From NCBI GenBank assembly GCA_026967495.1, contig CP114060.1, forward strand, positions 186,001 to 250,000: 64,000 bases of DNA, given 5' to 3'. Of this stretch, positions 1-9,094 are shown one piece after another. Position 1 is the first letter of the stretch. Every line of letters starts with the position of its first letter. The notes under the pieces are model-generated. The model saw only the letters and a program-made list of their open reading frames with translations. It ran no database searches and had not been told where the DNA came from. The DNA comes from Rouxiella badensis (lineage in GTDB: Bacteria > Pseudomonadota > Gammaproteobacteria > Enterobacterales > Enterobacteriaceae). The translations under genes were made by a program, and so were the position numbers.

Positions 1-413
1 ACAATGCGACCATGCAGCTGATTAAAGACCCGTCGCAGTTTGACGTGATGCTGTGTTCCAACCTGTTCGGCGATATCCTGTCCGACGAATGCGCGATGAT
101 CACCGGTTCAATGGGCATGTTGCCTTCTGCCAGCATGAACGAAGAGTCATTTGGTCTGTTTGAACCTGCTGGCGGCTCCGCGCCGGACATCGCCGGTAAA
201 GACATTGCCAACCCGATCGCCCAAATTCTGTCTGCCGCACTGCTGTTGCGTTACAGCCTGGGTGCCGAAGACGCGGCCACGGCAATCGAACAGGCAGTTA
301 ACAAGGTTCTGGAACAGGGTCATCGTACCGGAGACCTGGCGCAGGGCGGTCAGGCCATGGGAACCAATGAAATGGGCGACATCATTGCGCGTGTTGTTGC
401 CGAGGGGGCGTAA
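1..413 (+). CDS. leuB: 3-isopropylmalate dehydrogenase, C-terminal part (5' end outside window)
   Basis: This is the third enzyme of leucine synthesis, which oxidatively decarboxylates 3-isopropylmalate with NAD in the cytoplasm. The frame is open from the first base, and the visible part starts shortly before the conserved SQFDVMLCSNLFGDILSDE block that carries metal-binding aspartates. The GSAPDIAGKDIANP motif of the family follows, and the usual C-terminus ends at the TAA at 411-413. Only about the last 137 of some 360 residues are present. The stop shares its last base with the leuC start (TAATG), which indicates translational coupling in a leuABCD operon. Confidence 0.97.
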   Translation, partial: NATMQLIKDPSQFDVMLCSNLFGDILSDECAMITGSMGMLPSASMNEESFGLFEPAGGSAPDIAGKDIANPIAQILSAALLLRYSLGAEDAATAIEQAVNKVLEQGHRTGDLAQGGQAMGTNEMGDIIARVVAEGA

Positions 414-1831
414 TGTCCAAAACGTTATATCAAAAATTATTCGATGCGCACGTGGTGTTCGAGGCTGAGAACGAGACGCCACTGCTGTATATCGACCGCC
501 ATCTGATTCATGAAGTCACCACTCCGCAGGCCTTTGACGGTCTGCGGGCGATGAATCGCGGCGTGCGCCAACCGGGTAAAACCTTCGGCACCATGGATCA
601 TAACGTTTCAACTCAGACCAAAGACATCAACGCTAGCGGTGAAATGGCGCGAATTCAGATGCAGGAGTTAATCAAGAACTGCGCTGAATTTGGCATCGAA
701 TTATACGACCTCAAGCACCCTTATCAGGGCATCGTCCACGTGATGGGTCCAGAGCAAGGCCTGACCCTACCCGGCATGACGCTGGTGTGCGGCGACTCGC
801 ACACCTCGACCCATGGCGCGTTTGGTGCATTGGCGTTTGGTATCGGGACTTCAGAGGTTGAGCACGTGCTGGCAACGCAGACGCTGAAACAGGGCCGCGC
901 GAAGACGATGAAAATCGAAATCGTTGGTGATGCGCCTGTCGGTATCACGGCGAAGGACATTATTCTGGCAGTGATCGGTAAAACCGGCACCGCCGGCGGT
1001 ACCGGTCACGTCGTGGAATACTGTGGTCCAGCGGTCGAGGCGTTGAGCATGGAAGGTCGTATGACCCTGTGTAACATGTCGATTGAGCTGGGCGCAAAAG
1101 CCGGGCTGGTGGCCTCCGACGCGACCACCTATGCCTACCTGAAGGGCCGTAAGTTTGCCCCTAAAGGTCAGGACTGGGACGACGCCGTCGCCTATTGGGA
1201 AACCATGAAGTCCGACGCCGACGCGACGTTTGATCAAGTTGTCACGCTAGATGTGGCCGACATTGCCCCTCAGGTCACCTGGGGCACCAATCCCGGTCAG
1301 GTGATGGGCGTCAACCAGACTATCCCTGATCCTGCCTCTTTCAGCGATCCTATTGAGCGCGCTTCCGCTGAAAAAGCCTTGGCTTACATGAACCTGAAGC
1401 CGGGGATTAAGCTGACCGACGTGGCCATTGATAAAGTATTTATCGGATCCTGTACCAACTCGCGCATCGAAGACTTGCGTGCGGCCGCCGCCATAGCCAA
1501 AGGCCGCAAGGTCGCCGCTGGCGTGCAGGCAATTGTGGTCCCTGGGTCTGGCCCGGTGAAAGCACAGGCAGAGGAAGAAGGTCTGGACAAAATCTTCATC
1601 GAGGCCGGTTTTGAATGGCGTTTGCCAGGCTGCTCAATGTGCCTGGCGATGAACAACGATCGTCTGAATCCAGGCGAACGCTGTGCCTCGACCAGCAACC
1701 GTAATTTCGAAGGCCGTCAGGGTCGCGGCGGACGCACGCATCTGGTGAGTCCAGCAATGGCGGCGGCAGCGGCGGTTAGCGGTCATTTTACCGATATCCG
1801 CGAACTGAACCAAGGAGACGCGCGTGGTTAA
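413..1831 (+). CDS. leuC: 3-isopropylmalate dehydratase large subunit
   Basis: LeuC is the iron-sulfur subunit that isomerises 2-isopropylmalate to 3-isopropylmalate together with LeuD. The 472-residue protein has the aconitase-family signatures: GDSHTSTHGAFGALAFGIG near residue 125, GSCTNSR near 345, and PGCSMC near 405. The cysteines in the last two are the expected 4Fe-4S ligands. The ATG overlaps the leuB stop by one base. The reading frame is intact and close to the usual 466 residues. Confidence 0.98.
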   Translation: MSKTLYQKLFDAHVVFEAENETPLLYIDRHLIHEVTTPQAFDGLRAMNRGVRQPGKTFGTMDHNVSTQTKDINASGEMARIQMQELIKNCAEFGIELYDLKHPYQGIVHVMGPEQGLTLPGMTLVCGDSHTSTHGAFGALAFGIGTSEVEHVLATQTLKQGRAKTMKIEIVGDAPVGITAKDIILAVIGKTGTAGGTGHVVEYCGPAVEALSMEGRMTLCNMSIELGAKAGLVASDATTYAYLKGRKFAPKGQDWDDAVAYWETMKSDADATFDQVVTLDVADIAPQVTWGTNPGQVMGVNQTIPDPASFSDPIERASAEKALAYMNLKPGIKLTDVAIDKVFIGSCTNSRIEDLRAAAAIAKGRKVAAGVQAIVVPGSGPVKAQAEEEGLDKIFIEAGFEWRLPGCSMCLAMNNDRLNPGERCASTSNRNFEGRQGRGGRTHLVSPAMAAAAAVSGHFTDIRELNQGDARG

Positions 1832-2426
1832 ATTTATCACCCACACCGGTCTGGTCCTGCCGTTGGACATTGCTAACGTCGATACCGACGCCATCGTGCC
1901 AAAGCAGTTCCTGCAAATGGTCACACGCGTTGGCTTTGGGCAGTTCCTGTTTTACGACTGGCGCTATCTCGAAGGGCAAGGCTATACCCCAAACCCTGAT
2001 TTTATTCTGAATAAACCTGAATATCAGGGTGCCAGCATATTGTTGGCACGAGAAAACTTTGGCAGCGGCTCCTCACGTGAGCACGCGCCGTGGGCATTGA
2101 CCGATTATGGTTTCCATGCGGTCATTGCTCCGAGCTTTGCCGACATTTTCTATAACAACTCGTTTAACAACCAGCTGCTGCCGGTGACGCTCAGCGAAGA
2201 GCAGATCGACGAGCTGTTTACATTAACGAGAGAAAATGTAGGCATTAGCGTCGAAGTCGATCTCGAAAATCAGGTAGTCAGAGCCGGAGGGAAAGAGTAT
2301 GCGTTTGTAATCGACAGCTTCCGCCGCCACTGCATGATGAACGGTCTGGACAGCATCGGCCTGACCCTTCAGCACGAAGAAAGCATCTCGGCCTATGAGA
2401 AAAAGCAGCCGTCATTCATGAAGTAA
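1824..2426 (+). CDS. leuD: 3-isopropylmalate dehydratase small subunit
   Basis: LeuD is the small subunit of isopropylmalate isomerase and supplies the substrate-specific swivelling domain. At 200 residues it has the usual length and contains the family motifs DTDAIVPKQFLQ near the N-terminus and LARENFGSGSSREHAPWAL around residue 75. The start is a GTG lying inside the end of leuC (8-base overlap), with a purine-rich AAGGAG at about 1812-1817 as ribosome binding site. This is the last gene of the leu operon and is followed by a hairpin. Confidence 0.97.
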   Translation: MVKFITHTGLVLPLDIANVDTDAIVPKQFLQMVTRVGFGQFLFYDWRYLEGQGYTPNPDFILNKPEYQGASILLARENFGSGSSREHAPWALTDYGFHAVIAPSFADIFYNNSFNNQLLPVTLSEEQIDELFTLTRENVGISVEVDLENQVVRAGGKEYAFVIDSFRRHCMMNGLDSIGLTLQHEESISAYEKKQPSFMK

Positions 2427-2450
2427 TTGAACCAGTTAGTACTAAACTCT

Positions 2451-2473
2451 TAACCCGCTGCGAGGCGGGTTAA
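2451..2473. terminator. Hairpin between convergent leuD and setA
   Basis: An 8-base perfect inverted repeat, TAACCCGC and GCGGGTTA, is separated by a 6-base loop. It lies just after leuD, and the setA stop codon is embedded in its right arm. The downstream T tract on the plus strand is modest, so it probably serves leuD. A role for setA is less certain. Confidence 0.7.
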
Positions 2474-3633
2474 ACATTTTTAACCCTCGTCATCAGCACC
2501 AATGCCCCAACCGCTAGCGCTAATGCCATCCAATAAACCTGATAATGCCCAAAGTTCTGCACGATAGTGCCTTGAATCACGCCCGCTAAAATTGCTCCGG
2601 TCGAGATACTGTTGGTGAACAACGTGGTGGCAGAACCCGCCCTGCCGGGCATCAGATCCTGAAAATAGAGCATCCCGATCCCGGCGATAATTCCGATGAA
2701 AATGGCGTTAAACAGCTGGAGGATCATCAGCGCGGCCTTAAACTGGAAAAGCACCAATCCGAGATAGAACAGAATGCCAAATACGGCCGCGCACAGCATC
2801 AGGCGGCGTTTTCCGGTGCGCTTGACCAGATAACCTGCAATCAGCATCACCGGAATTTCAAGCCCTGCCGCCGCCCCCATCAAAAGACCCGCAAGCCCCT
2901 CGGGCAACCCAAGATCTGAAGTGATATACAGCGGCATATCAATGATGTACATAATATTGCAGGTCCACATCAGTAAAGAGGCAAAGAACAACAGGCGGAC
3001 GTCGCGGTTTTTCCATGCGCTGACGTGTACCACGACCTTATCGACCGGTTGCTCGATTCGCCCGACGGAAGGCAGGAAGAACCACACCATCAACGCACTG
3101 AAAATAAATACGCCAGCGGCGCAGAGATACATCAGTGTAAAGCCGTAGTTCAGCGCCAGCGTGAAGGAAATCGGCGGCCCCAGCACCCAGGCGAGAGACA
3201 GCGTCGCACGCATCATCGAGCTGAACATCACCACTTCATGGGCAGATCTGTCGGCATATTCTCGCGCCAAGGCGAACAGCTGCGGCATGGAGGCGTTGCC
3301 GATGGCGGCCAGCAAAACGCCGACGCTGATAAGCACCAGATAGTCGCGGCTGTAGGCAAAAATCAGGCTGTTCCCAATAGCCATCAGGGTGCAAAAGAAC
3401 AGCAATTTTCGACGATCGCCCTTCTTATCCGAATAGTTCGCCAACAAAAAGCTGATAACGATCCCGCCCAGCGCATTCACGGTATAGAACAACCCGACCC
3501 ACAGTGGCCTGACTTTCACCTCGTTGGTCAGAAAAAGGCTAAGCGTAGGCGCCTGAAGCGCTCCGGCAATACCCGTTAAAAAGGAAACCAGCAGAAATGT
3601 AGCGAAGATAATCGACAAGCGGCGAGAAGACAT
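2470..3633 (-). CDS. setA: Sugar efflux transporter, SetA type
   Basis: This is an inner-membrane major facilitator protein that exports sugars and sugar analogues under sugar-phosphate stress. The 387-residue sequence has about twelve hydrophobic segments and Set-family blocks: GIAGALQAPTLSLFL near the N-terminus, AMPQLFALAREYAD near residue 115, MWTCNTMYIIDMPL-like in the middle, and GIGMLYFQDLMPGRAG near residue 320. It resembles E. coli SetA more than SetB. It lies downstream of the SgrS RNA on the same strand, as in E. coli, so co-transcription with sgrS is likely. Confidence 0.93.
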   Translation of the reverse strand: MSSRRLSIIFATFLLVSFLTGIAGALQAPTLSLFLTNEVKVRPLWVGLFYTVNALGGIVISFLLANYSDKKGDRRKLLFFCTLMAIGNSLIFAYSRDYLVLISVGVLLAAIGNASMPQLFALAREYADRSAHEVVMFSSMMRATLSLAWVLGPPISFTLALNYGFTLMYLCAAGVFIFSALMVWFFLPSVGRIEQPVDKVVVHVSAWKNRDVRLLFFASLLMWTCNIMYIIDMPLYITSDLGLPEGLAGLLMGAAAGLEIPVMLIAGYLVKRTGKRRLMLCAAVFGILFYLGLVLFQFKAALMILQLFNAIFIGIIAGIGMLYFQDLMPGRAGSATTLFTNSISTGAILAGVIQGTIVQNFGHYQVYWMALALAVGALVLMTRVKNV

Positions 3634-3702
3634 AAACCATCCCTGATTGCGGCAAAGCGGAAGAGTGAAATACCCCGTTTAACTCAAAGACTAAGTGAGG
3701 AA

Positions 3703-3815
3703 CAGAAAAAACCAGTGAGAGAACCCACTGGCTGGCGACGTTTCACCATTACTCAGAAAACTGTTTACCGGCCGCGAAGCTAGATGCATCACGGCACAGG
3801 ACTGTTTGATGACAG
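3703..3815 (-). ncRNA. sgrS: SgrS small RNA, short form without room for sgrT
   Basis: On the minus strand between sgrR and setA, the stretch CTGAGTAATGGTGAAA (about 3741-3756) matches the conserved ptsG-pairing segment of SgrS (CTGAGTATTGGTGTAAA in E. coli). A GC-rich terminator hairpin (3712-3731) and a T6 tail (3706-3711) follow directly. The gap from the sgrR start to the RNA 3' end is only about 175 bases, against 227 for E. coli SgrS, and no sgrT-like ORF is visible. The 5' end is inferred from the available space and a possible CATAAT -10 element. Position, synteny and motif support the call; the exact start does not. Confidence 0.8.
3706..3731 (-). terminator. Intrinsic terminator of SgrS
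   Basis: Read on the minus strand, CCAGTGGG and CTCACTGG form a stem followed by six T residues. Hfq-dependent RNAs such as SgrS require this kind of U-rich 3' tail. Confidence 0.8.
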
Positions 3816-3878
3816 GGATTATGGGCGTAATATGAGGAAAGATAAATTGATGAGTTTTATGACAGGAGTTCCTCTTTT

Positions 3879-5542
3879 ATGTCCTCACCTCGCTTGCAAC
3901 AGCAGTTCCTGCGACTGTGGCAGCATTGCCAGGGTCAATCCGCAGAGACCACGCTACAGTCGCTGTCGGAGGCCATTAACTGCTCACGTCGGCACATGCG
4001 ATCGCTGCTCGGCAGCATGCAGAATGAGGGCTGGATAAACTGGGAAGCTGAATCGGGAAGAGGTAAAAAATCGCGACTGACGTTCCACCTTACCGGCCTC
4101 GCGCTCCAGCAACTGCGGGCCGAGGAGCTGATCGAACAGGATCGGGTGGACCAAGTGGTACAGCTGGTTGGCGACAAAACGCTGGTGCGACAGATGCTGC
4201 TTTCTCAGCTCGGTCGCCGTTTTCGCCAGGGTAAACATATACTTCGTGTACTTTACTATCGCTCGCTGCCTAACCTGTTGCCGGGACCTCGATGCTAAGA
4301 CGTTCTGAGACGCATCTGGCGCGACAGATCTTCAGCGGCCTGATTGGCATAAATGAGGAAAACGGGGAACTACGAGGGGATATCGCCCATCATTGGCAAT
4401 CTGTTACCCCGCTTCACTGGCGCTTTTATTTACGCCCGGCGATTCATTTTCATCACGGTCGAGAGCTGGAGATGACCGATATCATCACCACCTTTGCCCG
4501 TTTAAAACACCACCCGCTGTTCACTCACTTTTCACGGGTCGAATCGCCAACGCCAAACGTCATCGATATTCATCTCCGCCAGCCAGACCACTGGTTGCCC
4601 TGGCTACTGGGCAGCGTACATGCGCTTATCCTGCCGCAGGAGTGGGCGTCACTGCCTGATTTTGCCCGTCACCCCATAGGCACCGGCCCCTATGCGGTGG
4701 TGCATAATCAGCAAACGCAGCTGAGGATCCGTGCCTTTGATGAGTATTTTGGCTATCGGGCGCTGCTCGATGAGGTCAACATCTGGGTACTGCCGGAGCT
4801 GACCGAGGAATTAGTGCACTCTGGCGTTCAACTACAGGCTGACGATACCGCTAACGATCAGCTTGAAAGTCGACTCGAAGAAGGCTGCTACTTTGTGCTC
4901 TTCGACCAGCGTTCTCCGGCGGGAAGCAATACTATGCTGCGGGAATGGCTGTGTGAGGTGATTAATCCGATTGCGCTGCTCAATGCTTCTGCTCCTGCGT
5001 ATCAACGCTATTGGTCACCGGCATACGGATTATTGCCGCGCTGGCACCATCGACGCCCCCAGCTACAGCAGCCAAAACCGATAGATATTAAAGAACTCAC
5101 CCTCACCTTTTACAGCGATCACTCAGAGTATCAGGACATCTGCCAGGCGCTCGCCCCGCTGCTGGCGGCACACGATGTGAAGCTCAACGTGCAGATAGTT
5201 GATTACGCTACCTGGCATCGTGGGGAGGCAAAGAGCGATTTGTGGCTCGGCAGCGCCAACTTTACCCTACCGATTGAGTTTTCGCTGTTTGCCACCTTGT
5301 TCGAGCTACCGCTGATGCAATTTTGTCTCGGTGACAGGCTTGAGAATGCGGCGCAGAAATGGCGTGCCGGTGAACTGCCACTGGCGGAATGGACGCAGAA
5401 ACTGGTCAACGGCGGACACATTCACCCTCTGTTTCACCATTGGCTTTTGCTACAGGGACAGCGCAGCATGCGCGGCGTAAGGATGAATACGCTGGGTTGG
5501 TTCGACTTTAAATCTGCCTGGTTTGCGCCTCCTGACGCATAA
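3879..5542 (+). CDS. sgrR: Transcriptional activator of sgrS, frame broken once as read
   Basis: SgrR activates sgrS transcription when phosphosugars accumulate. The first part (3879 to about 4285) is an N-terminal winged-helix region containing INCSRRHMRSLLGSMQNEGW. The second part (to 5542) is a solute-binding-protein-like sensor domain beginning RRSETHLARQIFSGL. The two parts lie in different frames and join at 4281-4286. There CCGGGACC should be CCGGGGACC to give PGTSMLRRSETH, so one G is missing from a G run. With this repaired the protein is about 554 residues, near the 551 of E. coli. The ribosome site AGGAG lies at 3865-3869. Confidence 0.93.
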
Positions 5543-5582
5543 ACCCGCTTTCAACCCATTAACTTAATCTCTACAATAGCGC

Positions 5583-5691
5583 GTTCTCAACGGGGTGCTG
5601 ATTCACGCTTTTCGCTACGGCGAAGCGGGGAAGAGGCTGAGAAAAAACCCGTCGAACCTGATCCGGTTAATACCGGCGAAGGGATTTGAGA
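5583..5691 (+). promoter_or_regulatory. TPP riboswitch (THI element) of thiBPQ
   Basis: The segment has the conserved parts of a thiamine pyrophosphate aptamer: ACGGGGTGCT at 5590, GGCTGAGA at 5635, ACCCGTCGAACCTGATCCGG (5648-5667), and TAATACCGGCGAAGGGAT. Flanking TTCTCAA and TTGAGAG can pair as helix P1. It ends about 65 bases before the thiB GTG codon. Binding of thiamine pyrophosphate is expected to repress expression of the transporter; whether this acts on transcription or translation cannot be read here. Confidence 0.96.
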
Positions 5692-5756
5692 GTGCATCCC
5701 GCTGACTCAAAGTCCTTTGCCCCCCTATTTTTCTTTAGGTAAAGTTGGAGTGCAAA

Positions 5757-6742
5757 GTGTTTAAAAAATTACTGCCCTGCCTGATGCTTGTCGCCGCACC
5801 GGCGCTGGCCGCCAAGCCTGTTCTGACCGTTTACACCTACGACTCCTTCTCTGCCGACTGTACTTCAGGTCCGGCCATCAAGAAAGCCTTCGAGGCCAAC
5901 TGTGGCTGTGAACTGAAATATGTCCCGCTGGAAGACGGCGTCTCGCTGCTCAATCGCCTGCGTATGGAAGGAAAAACAGCCCGGCTGACGTGGTTGTGGG
6001 TCTGGACAACAACCTGCTGCAGGCTGCGGAACAAACCGGTCTGTTCGCCAAACCGGCGGTCGACAAGACTGCGCTGGACATCCCGGGTGGCTGGAAAGAC
6101 CGCACCTTCGTGCCATACGACTACGGCTACTTCGCCTTCGTGTATGACAAAAACAAGCTGAAGAATCCGCCGAAGAGCCTGCAAGAGTTGGTCGACAGCC
6201 CGCAACCGTGGACAATTATCTACGAAGATCCTCGCACCAGTACCCCAGGTCTGGGTCTGCTGCTGTGGGTACAAAAAGTCTACGGCGATAAAGCGCCTGA
6301 GGCCTGGCAGAAGCTGGCCAAGAAGACCGTGACCGTCACAAAAGGCTGGAGCGAGGCTTATGGCTTGTTCCTGAAGGGCGAGAGCTCCCTTGTGTTGAGC
6401 TATACCACCTCTCCGGCTTATCACATCATTGAAGAGAAAAAAGATAATTATGCGGCGGCCAACTTCAGCGAAGGCCAATACATGCAGGTTGAAGTTGCCG
6501 GCCAGTTGGCTGCCAGCAAACATCCTGAACTGGCTGCAAAATTTATGAAATTTGTCACCAGTCCGGGCTTCCAGAATGCGATCCCAACAGGCAACTGGAT
6601 GTATCCTGCGGTCAAAACGCCGCTGCCGGCAGGATATGATGCCCTTATCGTGCCAGCTATTTCGCTTCAATACAGCGCCAAGACCGTCGCTGAAAACCGC
6701 AGTAAATGGACTCAGGCATGGCAGAACGCCGTCAGCCGCTGA
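5757..6742 (+). CDS. thiB: Thiamine-binding periplasmic protein, frame broken once as read
   Basis: This is the solute receptor of the thiamine/TPP ABC importer. A signal peptide ends around LVAAPALA, followed by KPVLTVYTYDSF as in E. coli ThiB. GTG at 5757 is chosen as start because GGAG lies at 5747-5750 and the protein then aligns with the family. The frame breaks at 5972-5976: five A residues where six give GKNSPADVVVGLDNN. The rest (from about 5990) matches ThiB to its AVSR end. Where the family normally has ADWGPGP (a binding-site tryptophan), this protein reads ADCTSGP. Confidence 0.93.
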
Positions 6743-8328
6743 TCCCTGCCTGGCTATGGCCGGGTGCCATAGCCGCACTGGTTATCCTGCTGGTTGCCTT
6801 TTTGGCGCTGGGGTCGCTGCTGCACCACGCACCGGCGCTGGCGTTCAGGTCAGTCTGGCAGGACAGCTATCTCTGGCACGTCATTCGCTTTACCTTCTGG
6901 CAGGCATTGTTGTCGGCGCTGTGTTCCATGCTTCCTGCTATTTTGCTGGCGCGAAGTCTTTACCGCCGACGTTTTCCCGGCAGGCAGTGGCTGCTGCGTC
7001 TCTGCGCCATGACGCTGGTCCTGCCGGTGCTGGTTGCGGTGTTTGGTATTTTGAGCGTCTATGGCCGCGAAGGATGGCTTTCTCAGCTGTGTGCCCTCAT
7101 TGGCCTTCCCTATCGCTTCTCACCCTATGGGCTACAAGGCATTCTGCTCGCCCACGTATTTTTCAATTTGCCACTGGCGACGCGATTGCTGCTGCAATCT
7201 CTTGAAAATATTGCCATTGAACAACGCCAGCTTGCCGCGCAGCTCGGCATGAACGGCTGGCAGCAGTTCAGGTTCGTAGAATGGCCCGCGCTGAAACGCC
7301 AAATATTGCCTGCGGGTGCGCTAATTTTTATGTTGTGCTTCGCCAGCTTTGCCACCGTGCTCTCACTCGGCGGCGGCCCGAAGGCCACCACCATTGAGCT
7401 GGCTATTTATCAAGCACTTAGTTACGACTATGACCTCGGCCGCGCCGCGCTGTTGGCGCTCATCCAGCTATTTTGCTGCCTTGGATTAGTGTTGCTCAGC
7501 CAGAAGCTGAGTCAAGCTCTGCCGGTGGGTCATACCCACGCGCAGCGCTGGCGCAATCCGGACGACTCTCTGCTGCGCCGAGTGTTTGATACTCTACTGA
7601 TTACTCTCGCGTTATTGCTTATCCTGCCGCCGCTGCTCGCAGTAGTGCTTGGCGGAGTAAATGCTTCACTGTTAAACGTGCTGCAGCAAGACGCACTCTG
7701 GCAATCGCTGTGGATGTCGGTGCGCCTCGCCGCAGGCAGCGGCCTACTCTGCTTGTTGCTGACCATGATGCTGCTATGGACCAGTCGAGAACTGCGATTG
7801 CGGCAGCGTCATCAATGGGGCCAGAGCTTTGAGCTTTCCGGCATGCTGATTCTGGCGATGCCCGGTATCGTTCTTGCCACCGGCTTCTTTCTGTTGCTTA
7901 ACGACACCGTCGGGCTGCCACAGTCACCATGGGCGCTGGTAATTTTGACCAACGCATTGATGGCTGTCCCCTACGCCCTTAAGGTGCTCGAAAATCCGAT
8001 GCGCGACGTCGCCGAACGCTACACCCAGCTGTGCCTCTCGCTTGATATGCGCGGCTGGAACCGACTGAGATGGATTGAACTCAGCGCGTTGAAGCGCCCA
8101 ATGACACAGGCGCTGGCATTTGCCTGCGTACTGTCGCTGGGTGATTTCGGAGTTATTGCACTGTTTGGTAATGAAAATTTCCGCACACTGCCTTTCTATC
8201 TCTATCAACAGATGGGCTCCTATCGAAGCCAACAGGGGGCCGTCACAGCGATGCTGTTACTGTTCCTCTGCTTCTTGCTGTTTACTCTTATCGAAAGACT
8301 GCCGGGCCGCCATGCTGACACTCAATAG
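6718..8328 (+). CDS. thiP: Thiamine ABC transporter permease
   Basis: ThiP is the membrane channel of the thiamine importer and contains two fused permease halves, each with EAA-type loops that contact ThiQ (AAQLGMNGWQQFRFVEWP near residue 175; a second one, LDMRGWNRLRWIEL, near 450). The start at ATG 6718 gives MAERRQPLIP, matching E. coli MATRRQPLIP, and overlaps the end of thiB by 25 bases. It has 536 residues, the same as E. coli, with about twelve hydrophobic segments. Confidence 0.96.
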   Translation: MAERRQPLIPAWLWPGAIAALVILLVAFLALGSLLHHAPALAFRSVWQDSYLWHVIRFTFWQALLSALCSMLPAILLARSLYRRRFPGRQWLLRLCAMTLVLPVLVAVFGILSVYGREGWLSQLCALIGLPYRFSPYGLQGILLAHVFFNLPLATRLLLQSLENIAIEQRQLAAQLGMNGWQQFRFVEWPALKRQILPAGALIFMLCFASFATVLSLGGGPKATTIELAIYQALSYDYDLGRAALLALIQLFCCLGLVLLSQKLSQALPVGHTHAQRWRNPDDSLLRRVFDTLLITLALLLILPPLLAVVLGGVNASLLNVLQQDALWQSLWMSVRLAAGSGLLCLLLTMMLLWTSRELRLRQRHQWGQSFELSGMLILAMPGIVLATGFFLLLNDTVGLPQSPWALVILTNALMAVPYALKVLENPMRDVAERYTQLCLSLDMRGWNRLRWIELSALKRPMTQALAFACVLSLGDFGVIALFGNENFRTLPFYLYQQMGSYRSQQGAVTAMLLLFLCFLLFTLIERLPGRHADTQ

Positions 8329-9013
8329 AGTCACTTACCTGTTTGATAATCTGCCGATGCGCTTTGATCTACAGATCAATGCCGGCGAACGTGTGGCTAT
8401 TCTTGGCCCAAGCGGTGCGGGTAAAAGCACCCTGCTAAGCCTGATTGCCGGCTTTCTTAGACCAGGACGCGGTGAGATTGAGCTTAACCAGCAGGACCAT
8501 ACGAGCACGCCACCGGCCAAACGGCCTGTCTCGATGCTGTTTCAGGAAAATAATCTGTTTTCCCATCTGACCGTGCGCCAGAACATGGGCCTGGGGCTGC
8601 ACCCAGGTTTGAAACTCAATCAATCGCAGAAGCAAGAACTCGAAGCATTGGCACAACAGGTTGGGCTGGAAGAGTGCCTGGACAGGTTACCCTCGCAGCT
8701 TTCGGGCGGACAACGCCAGCGCGTTGCCTTAGCGCGCTGCCTGCTGCGCAGCCAGCCTATATTGCTGCTGGACGAACCCTTCTCGGCGCTAGACCCGGCA
8801 CTGCGCAGCGAAATGCTGACGCTGCTAGATAACGTCTGCGACCAACGGCAGCTGACCTTGTTAATGGTGTCCCACAATCTCGATGACGCAGCACGAATAG
8901 CAGAACGCACACTGCTGATAGTCGATGGCCGGGTTGACTACGACGGCCCAACACAGGCGCTGGTAGACGGCACCGCCTCCGAAGCAGCGATACTGGGGAT
9001 CGTCAATAAATAA
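8312..9013 (+). CDS. thiQ: Thiamine ABC transporter ATP-binding protein
   Basis: ThiQ is the ATPase driving thiamine import. ATG 8312 is chosen because MLTLNRVTYLFDNLPMRF then aligns with the family. It overlaps the thiP end by 17 bases. Visible motifs are Walker A GPSGAGKST, the Q-loop in MLFQENNLF, the signature LSGGQRQRVALARCL and Walker B PILLLDEPFSALD. The protein is 233 residues, the usual length. It is the last gene of the riboswitch-controlled operon. Confidence 0.97.
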   Translation: MLTLNRVTYLFDNLPMRFDLQINAGERVAILGPSGAGKSTLLSLIAGFLRPGRGEIELNQQDHTSTPPAKRPVSMLFQENNLFSHLTVRQNMGLGLHPGLKLNQSQKQELEALAQQVGLEECLDRLPSQLSGGQRQRVALARCLLRSQPILLLDEPFSALDPALRSEMLTLLDNVCDQRQLTLLMVSHNLDDAARIAERTLLIVDGRVDYDGPTQALVDGTASEAAILGIVNK

Positions 9014-9030
9014 TCCTCTCAACGCCACAT

Positions 9031-9094
9031 CAGTAAGTAATTCAGGCGAGACGCCGCAGCCAACGAAGCTACAGCATCAAGGACGAAGTGGGGT
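9031..9094. repeat. Possible degenerate ERIC-like intergenic repeat fragment
   Basis: Between the convergent thiQ and yabI genes, the segment AGTAAGTAATTCAGGCGAG followed by CGCAGCCAACGAAGC resembles one half of an ERIC element (consensus core AAGTGACTGGGGTGAGCG then CAGCCAACGC). The match is partial and no second half is obvious, so the call is tentative. Confidence 0.3.
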
